Shown here: one piece after another, positions 24,583 through 36,840 of the stretch
Position numbering within the stretch: position 1 is the first letter of the stretch
Layout of the letters: each line of letters starts with the position of its first letter
NCBI GenBank assembly: GCA_033807695.1
Contig: CM066310.1
Location: forward strand, 3,162,001-3,226,000
Direction: 5' to 3'
Length of the DNA: 64,000 nucleotides
Source: Daedaleopsis sinensis
Lineage: Eukaryota; Basidiomycota; Agaricomycetes; Polyporales; Polyporaceae
Notes under the pieces: generated by a model
Told to the model about the DNA's origin: nothing
The model's input: the letters and a program-made list of their open reading frames with translations, nothing else
Databases searched by the model: none
Program-made: the position numbers and the translations under genes

Positions 24583-24802
24583 ATCTGCAAACGAAGTCTT
24601 CCTGTTCACGGACTTGTACATACCTGCCGATTTCTTGTTGCTCGGACTGCTATGCTTATGTACATGTAGATACTCACCGATTTCTTGCTGATTGGAGTAC
24701 TCTGTGTCCGGAGTCCATTTATTTAACATGTAACGAATCCCATGAATGTAGAATCATATTTCTTGGCAAGGAAACTTGTTTGAGTACAAAATACATCTTC
24801 AG
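24583..24802. terminator. Convergent 3' spacer of ORF B and ORF C
   Basis: The 220 bp between two convergent stop codons are AT-richer than the element average. They contain AATCATATTTCTTGGC and TACATGT stretches that could serve as polyadenylation regions for both genes. No exact signal is assigned. Confidence 0.3.
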
Positions 24803-27800
24803 CTACTTCTTAACCCGGCCACGGCCACGCTTAGGCTGACGTGTAGGTTCCGCGGCATGCTCTTCCTGGGCTTGCTCAGCACGGGCGCTCCGGCGCGTCA
24901 CCCGGGTTGCAGGCGCCTCGGAGACCACGGGCGGTGGTAGCGCCGCCGGAGCGTGGTCCTGAACGTCGCTCTGGGTGCGCTTGCGCTTTGATAACTTCTT
25001 GGGTGGGGTCTGTGCGCCGGTCCCATCCATGTCGATGTTGCCATCATGATGCCTAGAAGGGACGCGGGGTCGGGAGCTTCTCCGCGGAGCGTCCGGACCC
25101 TCGTGCTCCGCGGACTGTTTAGCAGGTGAGGCTGGCTGCTCCGCCGAGCGGACACTGTCAGCCTGCTGTTGTGTCGTGGCCTTCCCGGTTTTCACGAGCG
25201 GCCGCGGAGCCGGCTTGGTCTTCTTAGCGACAGGCGGAGCTCCCTTGGTCGGGCTCTCCGCCGGTGCATTGTTGTCTGGGATGTCGCGCTCCGCGGACCT
25301 TTCAGCAGCCTGCCCGGTGGGGCGGGAATCGTTAGCATGCTGCTGTGTCGTGTTTGTATCCCTCCGCTGCGCCTGCCTGCTCTTCTTTGCAACGGTCGGA
25401 GCAGCTCCTTCAATGGTACTTGTCGGTGGGGCGTTGGCAGATGTACCGGAGGACTCGGCGGGGCCCGGGCCAGCCGCGTTGCGAGAGGGCCGGACACGCT
25501 TGGGCCCGGGGGAGGGGAATGCACGGTCACAAGCCTTCTCAAGCTTGGTGAAGTCGGAGAACACGAACTCCGTGTTCTTGAAGTACTCCGGGAGATCGTC
25601 CGGGAGTACACCCTCCTCATCACCGGCAGTCTGACAGAGCAGGATGTCGCCCATCGTCATTCCCATAGCCAGGCAATAGAGCTGAACCGGGCCCGGGCCT
25701 ACGTCAAGGCCGGGAGAACTCTCGAGCCATTCGAGCAGACGTCCCACCTGCACATGAGAGGTGTGGATCTCCTCCGGAACATGCGCGCCCTCATAAGACC
25801 ACGAGATCCAGGAGTGGTTCTTGACACTCGCCCCCTTCGGATCTTGCTTCAGCTGTTATTTGATTCGAATGAGCGAGAGTGCACGTAGTATCACGATGCG
25901 TAGGAGTCACAACTCACAAGATTTTCGACACGGGATATCATGTTCCGGTACTCCGATATCGCACAGAAGTGCCGGAAGTACTCGACCTTGTGTGCGGGAG
26001 CATCCTTCACCTGGATCGGAGCAAGTCTGCCGCTGCGGAAGTCGATGTCGACGTCGTTCTCGGTCGCTTTGCCTTTGCCCTTGCTCTTAGATGCAGACTT
26101 GGATGCGGACTTCCTTGTCGTCGTGTGCGGAGTCTTCGGCATGTCCCCGCCGGAAGGCTGTCGACTAGGTGGGCCTGTCTCGATGTCCGCGTCCGGGTTC
26201 GGAGGGTCCTCATCATCGTCCTCATCTTCCCCGGCAGCCCCGGATTGGCTGTGCTCCTCCTCGTCTTCAGGGCTCTCATCACCCAAGTCGAACGTCCTCT
26301 CGCCTGCGAGCCATGGTTCTTTGTCGACGGAGCTCTCCGAGTCGGTGGAGCTCTCCGCGTCAGACTCGTCAGGGTTCGCTCTCTTGCCCCCTTTCTTCCG
26401 GGGGGCCTTGGCAGCCCGCTGGCGTTTCCGAGAGGCCTTGGTACCCTTCCGACGACTTTTCCGGCTCTCCGTAATTTCGTCTTCCTCGTCTTCGTCTCGG
26501 GGTCCTCTCGCGAAAGTGACTGCGGTCTTGCCTTTCCGACGAGCAGCCTTCTTCTTCACCGGAGCGACAGGCTCCGTGTATTCCGCATCGTAGATGTTGC
26601 GGTCCTTGCCCCATGATGAGAGCATGAATCGAACAGCCTCCTCTTCAGAGTCCTCCGGAGGGTTCTCGATGCCGACGATGTGATTAATGACCGCGACGAC
26701 AGCGTCCATCGGCATGTGCTCCGGGTCGTTAATGGCCACGTCTTCGGGCAGCATGCCATCCTCGAAGAACTTCTCCGGCTGCTTTGCCATGAGAGCCCAA
26801 GGAGTCCGGACCGTAGTCGATCCTGCAGCCCACTCTGCAAGTCGATCAGTGCCGCACGACTACAAGGGAGAGACCGGACGTACGGTGGTGAATTCCTAAG
26901 TACGTTCGTAGCAGCTTCTTCGCATACTCTCCACGAGGGATAGCCTTGCCCTCTGCGGTGACGTTGAACATGATCGGAAGGCCAGTGTCCTCGTACGTCT
27001 CAAACTCGATCTGTCCCGGCTGGCGTTTCCGAGCCTTGTCCATCATCTCGACAACGTCTGCATTTGGATTCTCGGGGTCGATGAGTCCGGGGAAGAAGTT
27101 CCAAACGGTGTCTCTGAAGTTCCGGTCCCAGTTGGGAAGCTTCCGGAACTCTGGGATGTTCTCGTCACGACTGTGGAGAAGCTGCGAAGTGTCGTAGCTT
27201 CAAAGTCACTCAGCAGAGTAATGTGATGCGGAATACAGTGCGACTCACACCACGGCTTGCATATTGCCGTCCTCATTCTTGTACATACCATACATGAAGA
27301 GCGGCATGCCACACTGCTGGTGGAAGAGCTCGCACACCGCGCGCATCCAAGATGCCGCACGCTTGCTTGCAATACTACTCGGTCCGTGGAACCTGGAGTG
27401 AGAGTCCGCTCCGTGTGGACACTGCGAAGTGCACTCACAAAGGCTTGTACTCCTCCTGCGGGCCCTTCACATTCCACTCCTCCGCCAAATCCTCGTAACG
27501 CTGCTTCTCCTTGGGGGGGAGGCTCAACCAGAGCTCCGTCCATGTGTCATTCCACCGCTACATATTCATCAGATCTAACTGCAGTCCTCGCGACAGACCA
27601 CTAACCCGCAGGTGCTTGTTCGCATCGTCGGTGGCCTCTTGCTCCACAATCTCACGTATAGACTCTGCCTCGACAATGTTGTATACCCTCTTTCCACTGT
27701 AGTTCCGCGCAATCTTGAATGGAATGTCTGTCTTCTGCGCCTTATTTTTGTTCCCAAACAATGTATCGACCTTCTGCTCAAAGTTAACATCGGTCGTGAG

Positions 27801-28002
27801 TCGGACGCAGATCCAGAGGACTTACCCGCCACACGGCCGACTTAGCATACTCATTGTTCTGTATCCCCCGGGCCTCAAAGATCTCCTTAGCTGTGTCTAA
27901 TCGGTACTGCTGCTTCTCGGAGTTCGGGAGTGCCTTGTACTCCGCCTGTAGCCCCTCGATGTGAGCTTTCTCCTGAGGTGTAAGAGTAGATGGATCTTCC
28001 AT
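24803..28002 (-). CDS. KDZ element ORF C: multi-exon nuclear-type protein
   Basis: Minus-strand gene with ATG at about 28002 (an in-frame ATG at 28083 is possible). Exons in order begin MEDPSTLTPQEKAHIEGLQ; then the KVDTLFGNKNKAQKTDIPF block (about 27785-27610); RWNDTWTELWLSLPPKEKQ (about 27560-27443); HGPSSIASKRAASWMRAVCE (to about 27247); YDTSQLLHSRDENIPEFRKL (27200 to about 26890); WAAGSTTVRTPWALMAKQPE (to about 25915); and LKQDPKGASVKNHSWISWS with the tail to 24803. Introns are 45-65 bp. The N-terminal half is helical with Trp/Lys-rich segments. The middle has strings of KKKAARRKGK and acidic DEDEEDEI/DEDDDEDPPNPD. The tail is a long Ala/Pro/Ser-rich region with basic clusters. No enzyme motif was found. 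The alternating charges suggest a chromatin-associated factor. Confidence 0.68.
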
Positions 28003-28246
28003 AGCCAGGGATTCACGAGCAAAGACCCTCGTTGTAGACTTGCACAAGGGATGTGCGGAGTGACATTGAATGAGCGCTTGCAACTTGTGCGGGGGACCCG
28101 AATCAGCGGGTCAGCGTCAGTATTTGAAACATGTGTTACCGCTTAGATCAGGAACAGCGGGAGTGTGGTACACGATCACAGCCTCGTGTACACCACGCGT
28201 TGTCGAGCTATCCGGATTCCGCTGATGCTCCTGCTCGTCATCTCCC
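28003..28246. promoter_or_regulatory. Divergent promoter between ORF C and the TET/JBP gene
   Basis: A 244-bp gap between divergent starts could co-regulate ORF C with the dioxygenase. The only support is the orientation and absence of coding sequence. Confidence 0.4.
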
Positions 28247-29553
28247 ATGTCGCTCCCCTGCCCGCCAATTGACACCAGAAAACGTGCTGAAATCACGAAG
28301 TTCATTGTCGGACTGCACAGTCTGTACTGTACCAAGGATGACAGCACACTCCGAACCGCTCCGGATGTCTCGGAAATCGCTCCGCCATCTGGTATTAGCC
28401 CAAGCCTCGTGGGAGACTGTCATGCCGTCGCGCGCGCACTAGTCTCAGCTTTGCGGAACAACTGTACCGTGTTTTCCCCGTGTCCGCATGGGTCAACTGT
28501 TGATGTCTATGCTACAGATAGCGTCAGCTGGGACGCGACTACGTATGCATCCCAGCTCAAGAAGACCTGCACCGCTACTGTGGATAGAGAGGACGAATTG
28601 ACAAGAGCATTCGAGCCTCTGGTTCCGGCAGAGGTTGTACTCGACCGGACTCGACCGCTCCCCGTGGTTTCCGAGCCTGCTGTCTTCACAGACTGCGAGG
28701 GACGGATCATGGCTGTATCGTTGCCATCACTGCTTGCAGTCCGTCATCAGGTCAGCTACACTATACAGCTGACCTCTCCGCATACTCACTAGCCCATTCA
28801 GAAGGCTGTGACGGAGGCCGCATCTGTTATCGCAGATCAGCTCAAGATTCAGAAAACTCCGGAAGGGCGGAGCTCTCAGAAGAACTGGCGGCGGGCCAAC
28901 AAGTACTACACCCCAGGGAAAGCCTTGAAGTCCGGACAGGTCACTCTCGGACCGGCATGGTTTGAGCTCGGGTGGCAGGTTAGTCTTTCGATTGGTCGCA
29001 GACACACACAGCTTATCTCGTCCGTCAGTCCAAAGGCCCCATTGTTCTGGCGGACACCAAGACTCCGGCAGCAATGCGATGGATGCAAGCACTGAAGGAG
29101 GTCGGAGCATTGATGGATGGTGTCATTGCAGTCCTTCATCCCGAGCTCTACCGAGTCGTCCGCGAACGACATGCGACACTACATCTCGACGACGCAGACC
29201 TCCGAGCATTTGTCGAGGCCTGGCCCTCGTTCTATCACGGGGCGCAGATGATCGTCAATCGGGAGACAATCATGCACCGTGATCAGAACGGTCTTCCGGG
29301 CTGGCTCGACGCTTTGCTGAGTGTAGGAACCTATGGAGACAAAGCAGTCCTCGCTTTGGGCACGTTCGGAGCTAGTGTTCCGTATGACTCCGGCTCTCTC
29401 GTGATGGTCAGCTCACGGGTGGTGCTCCACGGAGTTCCTTCCGTCCCACCCGATCGGATCTGCTTAGCATGGCTGTGGAAGGACGGGATCATCCCGAAGC
29501 CAGAGAGGGGGGATTTACCAGAGTGGGCGAAACTACCTAGTATGTACATGTAA
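28247..29553 (+). CDS. TET/JBP-family 2-oxoglutarate/Fe(II) DNA dioxygenase, 401 aa
   Basis: Three exons (28247-28750, 28802-28978, 29029-29553) join in frame into 401 residues. The C-terminal 170 residues show the double-stranded beta-helix signature of the fungal TET/JBP family. Iron ligands H310 and D312 lie in MHRDQNG, the distal ligand H361 in VVLHGV, and the 2-oxoglutarate-binding R370 in PPDRICLAW. The preceding MIVNRET and following DALLSVGTYGD fit the family pattern. Members oxidise 5-methylcytosine (or thymine, in JBP) in DNA. N-terminal residues 1-225 hold DCEGRIMAVSLPSLL and a basic KNWRRANKYY, also typical of fungal members. It lies 65 bp upstream of the transposase, same strand. 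All catalytic residues are present, so activity is likely. The substrate in this fungus is inferred from the family. Confidence 0.87.
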
Positions 29554-29618
29554 AGCGTCCCTGTCACCTATCGGGCATCTTGTCTCTTGTCCTGTACACC
29601 AGTGCGCCCTCCGACGCG

Positions 29619-32600
29619 ATGCCAGTCGGACGTACCGTACCTCCTCCAGTATCCAAGTATAACGAGACGACAGCAGTAGTCCGTCAGACCGCACGGGGAA
29701 CACGGATCACCACAAAGCGGACGAGGTCCGAGCCAAAGACGCTTCCCGCAAAGTCGTCTCAAACTCCCAATGCCACTCCGTCTCGCGCCAGTCCGATTAC
29801 TCCCCTGGAGTCCGAAGAAATCGATACGGGTTTCAATGAGCACACGTTTACGGAGTCCGCGAAGAAATCCAAGGTCAGTAGCTGGGGAATATGGAAGCCC
29901 GCACATGAGCTCAATCAGTCCGCATGCTGCATAGAGTCAGAATGACTATCAACGTGAATTCCTCGGACTACGTGCAGAGTACCTCTATCTCGGACTCAGT
30001 TTACACACCCTACCTCCTTCAGAGCTCGGTGTGTGTGGACACACAGCCAGCTGGCGATGTACAGACTGTATCGGCGCTCCGGCATACTGTGCCCCTTGTC
30101 TCCGTGTTGCTCATCTCCGTCTTCCGTTCCACCGGGTTGAACACTGGACCGGTACACACTTCCGCCGGAGCTGGCTGCGTACTGTAGGAGTGCAGATACA
30201 TTGCGGACACGGCGGTCAGCCATGCCCAACACATCCGTACACGCAGTCCGCAGAGATCTATAGCGAAAGGACGAGCTCCGCGGGGCGCCGGGACGCTCCG
30301 GACGCCGAGGGACGATCTGAACAGATTGAAGAACCAGACCGGGAGCTGTTCTTTGTCGACGAAGATCCAGAAGGACTTGAGGACGAAAACATGGACTATC
30401 TCTTTGATGAGATTGACGACAACATCCCTCTCGCTCCGCTGGCAGAACTACCGGTTTTCGGAGAACCCGTAACAGGAGTCACGAGCTCCGCGGAGCTCAT
30501 GTCTAGCACCCGGAGCCTGGTGATCGTTGACATCACCGGTGTTCACGAGGTCCCGGTGGTATTCTGCCGATGTCCGAACCATGCCCGCGATGATCTACAG
30601 CTTCTGTGCATGAATCTGTACCCAGCCTCCTCAGTCCGCCCACGTACCGCCTTCACTACACGGTTGCTGGATGACTTTTTGCTGGACAACAAGGAGACTC
30701 ATACTTCTCCACGGAACTACTTTAACAAGCTCCGTCGTATGACGAATGCTGCATTTCCGCACATGGCCCCGGTGGGTTTGGAGACGTTATCCGAGCTCCC
30801 TTATATGCTGACCTACGGTACAGGATCGGTATCGTGAGCTCCTCCGTGTCTCCAGGCAGTGGCGGAATCTCAAGTCAAGGAAGTGGAACGGCTACGGTCA
30901 CCGCTCCGAGGAGCCTGGGCAAGGAGACCTGGCTGTCCATTGTCCGGCGTGCCCTCAGCCCGGAGTTAACCTCCCGGAGAACTGGCAGGACGACCCAGAG
31001 GGGTGAGCCTGCTCCATATGATCATTCGCTCTGTCTGACATTGCTGCAGGTGGAAGTACACACGCTCAATCGTTCTCGACGGCAATTTCAGCGCGCAGCA
31101 TCGTCGTATGAAGAACCCGGAGGACGATGTTGCCCTCGCAGATGGACATGGGTTTATGGTCACGGACACTCCATACAAAGCTCACCTGAAGTCTGCTACA
31201 GTGTTCAAAGAGGTATGTGAGGGTAGATAGTGACTATGTTGGCTCCGGGTGACCGCTCCGCGCAGGAGAATACTTGCAATGACCACAGGGCGGTGTTGAA
31301 CTCCAAGATCGAACGGGCCAAGCTAGAGGCCACCGGCATCGGAGCGGCAGCCTGCTCTAGGCACGGATTCTTTTGTCCGCATGCCTGCGTGGACTTCCAC
31401 GGAGGGGAAGGGTATGTAGTCACTCGGTTGCATGCTCCACGGAGACGCTGACACTGAGGAACTTAGCCAAAAGAATATGGACTATGTGCTGCACTGGGTG
31501 CTGGCGTATCTCAACGGACTCACCATTATCCTGGTCCTCTACGACATAATGTGTCAATACTACACACACCTCCGTGAGCGGTTCAGCAAGAGTCCGTATC
31601 TCTCGATCCCGGACGGTGTCAAGTTCCTCCGCGGAATCGGACAGTTCCATGTACACGGCCACCTCCCTCGGTGTTTTGCCCGTTTCTCTGCGAACTTCAT
31701 ACGTGGGATCGGCGTCCAGGACGGAGAAATATTAGAGACTCTATGGGCTAGATTAAATGAGATCGCGGGGAGCACTCGGGGCATGTCATCCGCTCATCGG
31801 AGGGAGGTCACCGACGATCATATGAACGACTCTAACTGGATGAAATTGACCCGGATCGGTAATGTCCGACCTCTACATGCTCGGACTTGGAGTGCTGATA
31901 GATTCCCAGCACACGCTCTCTGTCAGAAGTGGAAACGGGCGTGTCGCGAACAGCCGCTTGCCGACGATGCGTATAAGCGACTCACCGCTGCTCTCCCCGC
32001 GGAGAAGGTGTCCGAGTGGATGGCAGAGGCCAAGCAAGCCGACGTCGACCGAGATCTCGCTTCTGAGGCGATGGACATCTACGACATCCAGGCCAAGCCA
32101 TGTGAGTATATCGAAGGGCGTCCTTGGTCCGTCGAGCTGAGCTTGCGTAGTGCCGGGACGGCGTGACGTCGAAGCGATGCTCGTCGAGGAGGAGCTTCAC
32201 GATACTCCGGAATCGGAGCAGAGCGCAGCTCAGTGGCTCTCGGAAGGTATCAAAATAGAGCAGACAAAGTGAGCCGGGGTGCTTGATGAATCCAGTCGCT
32301 ATACTGATCATATTGTGTAGGATGACTGTCGCGTTTGCAGCTCGCACACTCGGTCTGAGCTCCGCAGCGAAGAATCGACTGTCTCTTGCCCAACAGCGAA
32401 GACGGCTTGCCGGATCTATAGCAAAGTTTAACAGAACAGCAATGAGGTTCATGCCTATCGACAATTTGTCCGCGCTCCTTGCTGCTGCGACACATAACAC
32501 AGATCTCGGATCGGAGTGGGACGAGGAGGATGACTCCCTCGATGACGGCGCAGACAGCCATATTGCTCCGGATGACGCGGATGACGACACACTACAGCCG

Positions 32601-33420
32601 GAGAACCAAGCGATCGCTCTGCCATCAACGCTAGGACCTGACCTGATCACCCGCTACGGACTCTGGGACCTCGCACTCAAGGAGAGACAACTCCGAGAGG
32701 GGCAGATGAACGACACACTCCAGGGAATCCGTACCGGCATCGGATACAAGTCCCTCCTCTATCGTACAAAAATCCGGAAGGCTCCGTCCTATCGTACACG
32801 TCTCCGGAGCTTTGACGATATTCACATCGCTGACGAAAGCGTGCGCAAGCATGTCCGTCTCTACATGCAAGCGAGGCAGTCCGCGGAGCGGCTGTTCAAT
32901 CCCCGGAGCGCCCAGCACACTAAGGCTCGCACGGAGCTCTTCGCCAAGTACAAGCCCATAGTCCGGGAAGATCTCCGTGTAGAGACCGCAGTCATTGAGT
33001 CTTTTACACAGGGTCTTCGGAACATATCTTCCGCCTGGTTTTGGCATATAGAAGATTCGGAGAGGGCTGAGGGTCAGGAATGGATGCGTGACCGTACGTG
33101 ACAACATTCTGGAGCTCCGCGGACTAGTTGTTGACAATCTCTCAGTCCGCAAGATGCTGTGGCTCAGAGCTTATGCCAGAAAACTCCGATGGGATGAGGA
33201 GTTGGTAATAGTGCCTTTTGAGATGGACTGCACCGTCCGCAAATTCCGGGGCAAAGCTGCGGACTGGAACGAGTGGGGTCTCACTCCGCGGAGCGCCGGG
33301 CACAAGAGCTATGCATGCAAACAGCAGGAGTTGTGGACAAACCTTGCTGAGCATGCCCAGACTATGTTTACTACTGTAACAGCCTGTGTTCGTCCCGTCC
33401 CGAGTACATCACCTGAATGA
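29619..33420 (+). CDS. KDZ-superfamily transposase, about 1,120 aa
   Basis: About nine exons: 29619-29872, 29941-30771, 30824-31002, 31050-31212, 31266-31411, 31467-32101, 32151-32268, 32321-33094, 33146-33420; all introns are 47-70 bp. N-terminal CxC module: VCGHTASWRCTDC, YCAPC, then LPFHRVEHW. Then the family segments VVFCRCPNHARDDLQLLCMN, DRYRELLRVSRQWR and CPACPQPGVNLPENW. The RNase H-like core shows the first acidic residue in VLDGNFSA, the second in VLYDIMCQY and the glutamate in GVQDGEILETLW. The zinc-linked CSRHGFFCP and IGQFHVHGHLPRC lie between. The C-terminus has ARKLRWDEELVIVPFEMD. This would cut and paste the element at its inverted repeats. The whole coding path is open after splicing. 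Exon boundaries are by eye, within a few bases. Confidence 0.87.
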
Positions 33421-33542
33421 AAATAGAGCTGTTTCACGTGACTATGGTTCAATTGTGAACCGTGGGACATGCTCCGGAGTGACTGCAGCCCAGTCGCTGC
33501 ATATCGATAACCACAGCCATTTCACATCGCGCAGACAGCTCT

Positions 33543-34314
33543 ATGAGTTCAGCAATCACTCCGGCAGTGACAGAGCACCACAGTGCGCCGCCTCACGGCG
33601 ATCTCATTCTGTCCGCCCCTGCAGAGGATGTAATGTGGTCCGGAAGAGTGGATGTCCTCCTCTGTGTATGGCGGATCGGCCAAGCTATTGAGTCTTTTCC
33701 TGGCAATCCAACTCCACTCGACGTGCTCAGGTGGAACGAGGGCATTGCAAGGGAGCTAGTACGTACCTTCAGAACTCTCAAAGTCTTGTCGTCCTCGACA
33801 CACAGCACTGACACGCAGACAGTGGCATGGCATATCCGGACTCGGAATCTCATCAGCCGCAATCCTCGGAATGGCAACACCACCTGCTGTCAACTCTTGC
33901 AAGCCTATGTCGATGCTTCTCCGCCATATTCAGTGGCAGCCCAACCGCGCTATCCGCTTCGACCTTCCGACTTTCGACGCATCAGCATTTCATGCTGAGA
34001 TGGGCCCCGCGGAGATCACGATTGAGCAAGCGGACACCAAGCGAGGGTGGGCGAAATGGTGGGAGTGGGACCGGCAGAGCATGGGTGGGCCTGGAGGTCG
34101 AGCAGTCACCTGGTGGTGCACTCCGAAAGGAGAAGTGGTACGTCTGTCTCTGTCTCCGGGTGACAATTATGAATCTCACACTACACAGCCCGCTCCAATG
34201 CCCATGTTTCTCTCAGATCTGGAAGAGATCGAACGTTATAATGAGCTGGCAGGAATGAAGATAGATGCGCTACGTGCTGAGAGGGAGAAGGTGGTTCGTC
34301 AAGGAGGACAGTAG
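33543..34314 (+). CDS. KDZ element ORF F: small hypothetical protein, about 235 aa
   Basis: Two exons (33543 to about 33758, and about 33823-34314) joined at a GTACGT donor and a GACAG acceptor in phase 0. Exon 1 reads DVMWSGRVDVLLCVWRIGQA. Exon 2 is Trp-rich (GWAKWWEWDRQSM, AVTWWCTPKGEVV) and ends with a charged helix (DLEEIERYNELAGMKIDALR). No known motif is recognised. The composition and strong TCCG/CGGAG bias match the transposase and dioxygenase genes, so it belongs to the element. It lies between the transposase stop and the right array. Confidence 0.6.
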
Positions 34315-34479
34315 AAGGGACATTAGCATTCATGTAGGGTCCAAGATCAGGTGCATATAAAAGAGACTGTGCGGCAGTGGCTATCAGCGGTCCGTACGCA
34401 CATGCATGTGTGAGCTGACCGGAACACCGCGTGCAGCAGATCTATGCACGGGTGCATGTGTCTACGTCCCGGCCGGGCG

Positions 34480-36840
34480 GGAGGCAGGTCTGAGACGCTA
34501 CGAGCCGGTCCGTGCACGCGTGCGTGTGCCAGGAGACTGAGCATTCAACAGCCCCGGCCGGGCGGGAGCGTAGACGCGACTACCGCCCCGGCCGGGGCCC
34601 GTCTCCGCACTGACACAATTTTCAGATCGTCTGCTAGAGCTCCGCGGAGCAGGTAGCCGAGTCCGTCCGGTGCTGCAGGGCTGCAGAAACAGCTACGAGC
34701 CGGTCCGTGCACGCGTGCGTGTGCCAGGAGACTGAACATTCAACAGCCCCGGCCGGGCGGGAGCGTAGACGCGACTACCGCCCCGGCCGGGACCCCGTCT
34801 CCTCACTGACACAATTTTCAGATCGTCTGCTAGAGCTCCGCGGAGCAGGTAGCCGAGTCCGTCCGGTGCTGCGGGGGCTGCAGAAACAGCTACGAGCAGG
34901 TCCGTGCACGCGTGCGTGTGCCAGGAGACTGAGCATTCAACAGCCCCGGCCGGGCGGGAGCGTAGACACAACTACAGCTACGAGCAGGTCCGTGCACGCG
35001 TGCGTGTGCCAGGAGACTGAACATTCAACAGCCCCGGCCGGGCGGGAGCGTAGACGCGACTACCGCCCCGGCCGGGACCCCGTCTCCTCACTGACACAAT
35101 TTTCAGATCGTCTGCTAGAGCTCCGCGGAGCAGGTAGCCGAGTCCGTCCGGTGCTGCGGGGCTGCAGAAACAGCTACGAGCAGGTCCGTGCACGCGTGCG
35201 TGTGCCAGGAGACTGAGCATTCAACAGCCCCGGCCGGGCGGGAGCGTAGACACAACTACCGCCCCGGCCGGGACCCCGTCTCCGCACTGACACAATTTTC
35301 GGATCGTCTGCTAGAGCTCCGCGGAGCAGGTAGCCGAGTCCGTCCGGTGGTGCAGGGCTGCAGAAACAGCTACGAGCAGGTCCGTGCACGCGTGCGTGTG
35401 CCAGGAGACTGAACATTCAACAGCCCCGGCCGGGCGGGAGCGTAGACGCGACTACCGCCCCGGCCGGGACCCCGTCTCCTCACTGACACAATTTTCAGAT
35501 CGTCTGCTAGAGCTCCGCGGAGCAGGTAGCCGAGTCCGTCCGGTGCTGCGGGGCTGCAGAAACAGCTACGAGCAGGTCCGTGCACGCGTGCGTGTGCCAG
35601 GAGACTGAACATTCAACAGCCCCGGCCGGGCGGGAGCGTAGACGCGACTACCGCCCCGGCCGGGACCCCGTCTCCTCACTGACACAATTTTCAGATCGTC
35701 TGCTAGAGCTCCGCGGAGCAGGTAGCCGAGTCCGTCCGGTGGTGCAGGGCTGCAGAAACAGCTACGAGCAGGTCCGTGCACGCGTGCGTGTGCCAGGAGA
35801 CTGAACATTCAACAGCCCCGGCCGGGCGGGAGCGTAGACGCGACTACCGCCCCGGCCGGGACCCCGTCTCCTCACTGACACAATTTTCAGATCGTCTGCT
35901 AGAGCTCCGCGGAGCAGGTAGCCGAGTCCGTCCGGTGGTGCAGGGCTGCAGAAACAGCTACGAGCAGGTCCGTGCACGCGTGCGTGTGCCAGGAGACTGA
36001 ACATTCAACAGCCCCGGCCGGGCGGGAGCGTAGACACAACTACCGCCCCGGCCGGGACCCCGTCTCCGCACTGACACAATTTTCGGATCGTCTGCTAGAG
36101 CTCCGCGGAGCAGGTAGCCGAGTCCGTCCGGTGGTGCAGGGCTGCAGAAACAGCTACGAGCCGGTCCGTGCACGCGTGCGTGTGCCAGGAGACTGAACAT
36201 TCAACAGCCCCGGCCGGGCGGGAGCGTAGACGCGACTGCCGCCCCGGCCGGGACCCCGTCTCCTCACTGACACAATTTTCAGATCGTCTGCTAGAGCTCC
36301 GCGGAGCAGGTAGCCGAGTCCGTCCGGTGCTGCGGGGCTGCAGAAACAGCTACGAGCCGGTCCGTGCACGCGTGCGTGTGCCAGGAGACTGAACATTCAA
36401 CAGCCCCGGCCGGGCGGGAGCGTAGACGCGACTACCGCCCCGGCCGGGACCCCGTCTCCTCACTGACACAATTTTCAGATCGTCTGCTAGAGCTCCGCGG
36501 AGCAGGTAGCCGAGTCCGTCAGGTGGTGCAGGGCTGCAGAAACAGCTACGAGCCGGTCCGTGCACGCGTGCGTGTGCCAGGAGACTGAACATTCAACAGC
36601 CCCGGCCGGGCGGGAGCGTAGACGCGACTACCGCCCCGGCCGGGGCCCGTCTCCGCACTGACACAATTTTCAGATCGTCTGCTAGAGCTCCGCGGAGCAG
36701 GTAGCCGAGTCCGTCCGGCGCTGCGGGGGCTGCAGAAACAGCTACGAGCAGGTCCGTGCACGCGTGCGTGTGCCAGGAGACTGAACATTCAACAGCCCCG
36801 GCCGGGCGGGAGCGTAGACACAACTACCGCCCCGGCCGGT
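34480..36840. repeat. Right subterminal array: 196-bp tandem repeats, about 11-12 copies
   Basis: The landmark GATCGTCTGCTAGAGCTCC recurs every 196 bp from about 34625 to 36675, except for one partial unit near 34975. Each unit has two copies of the palindrome CCCGGCCGGG, one GAGCTCCGCGGAGC and one GTGCACGCGTGCGTGTGCC. Copies differ at only a few positions, such as GACGCGACT/GACACAACT and GTGCTGCGG/GTGGTGCAG, so the array was homogenised recently. Open frames of 74-80 codons on both strands repeat with the unit and are not genes. It mirrors the shorter left array and may bind the transposase. Confidence 0.9.

Noticed and set aside
34480..36820. Serial 74- and 80-codon frames starting MHACVCQETEHS or MFSLLAHARVHG
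   Set aside because: Each repeats every 196 bp on opposite strands within the terminal array; no promoter or introns, so not genes.
34480..36840. CRISPR-like array
   Set aside because: Units are contiguous with no unique spacers, and the context is a fungal transposon end.
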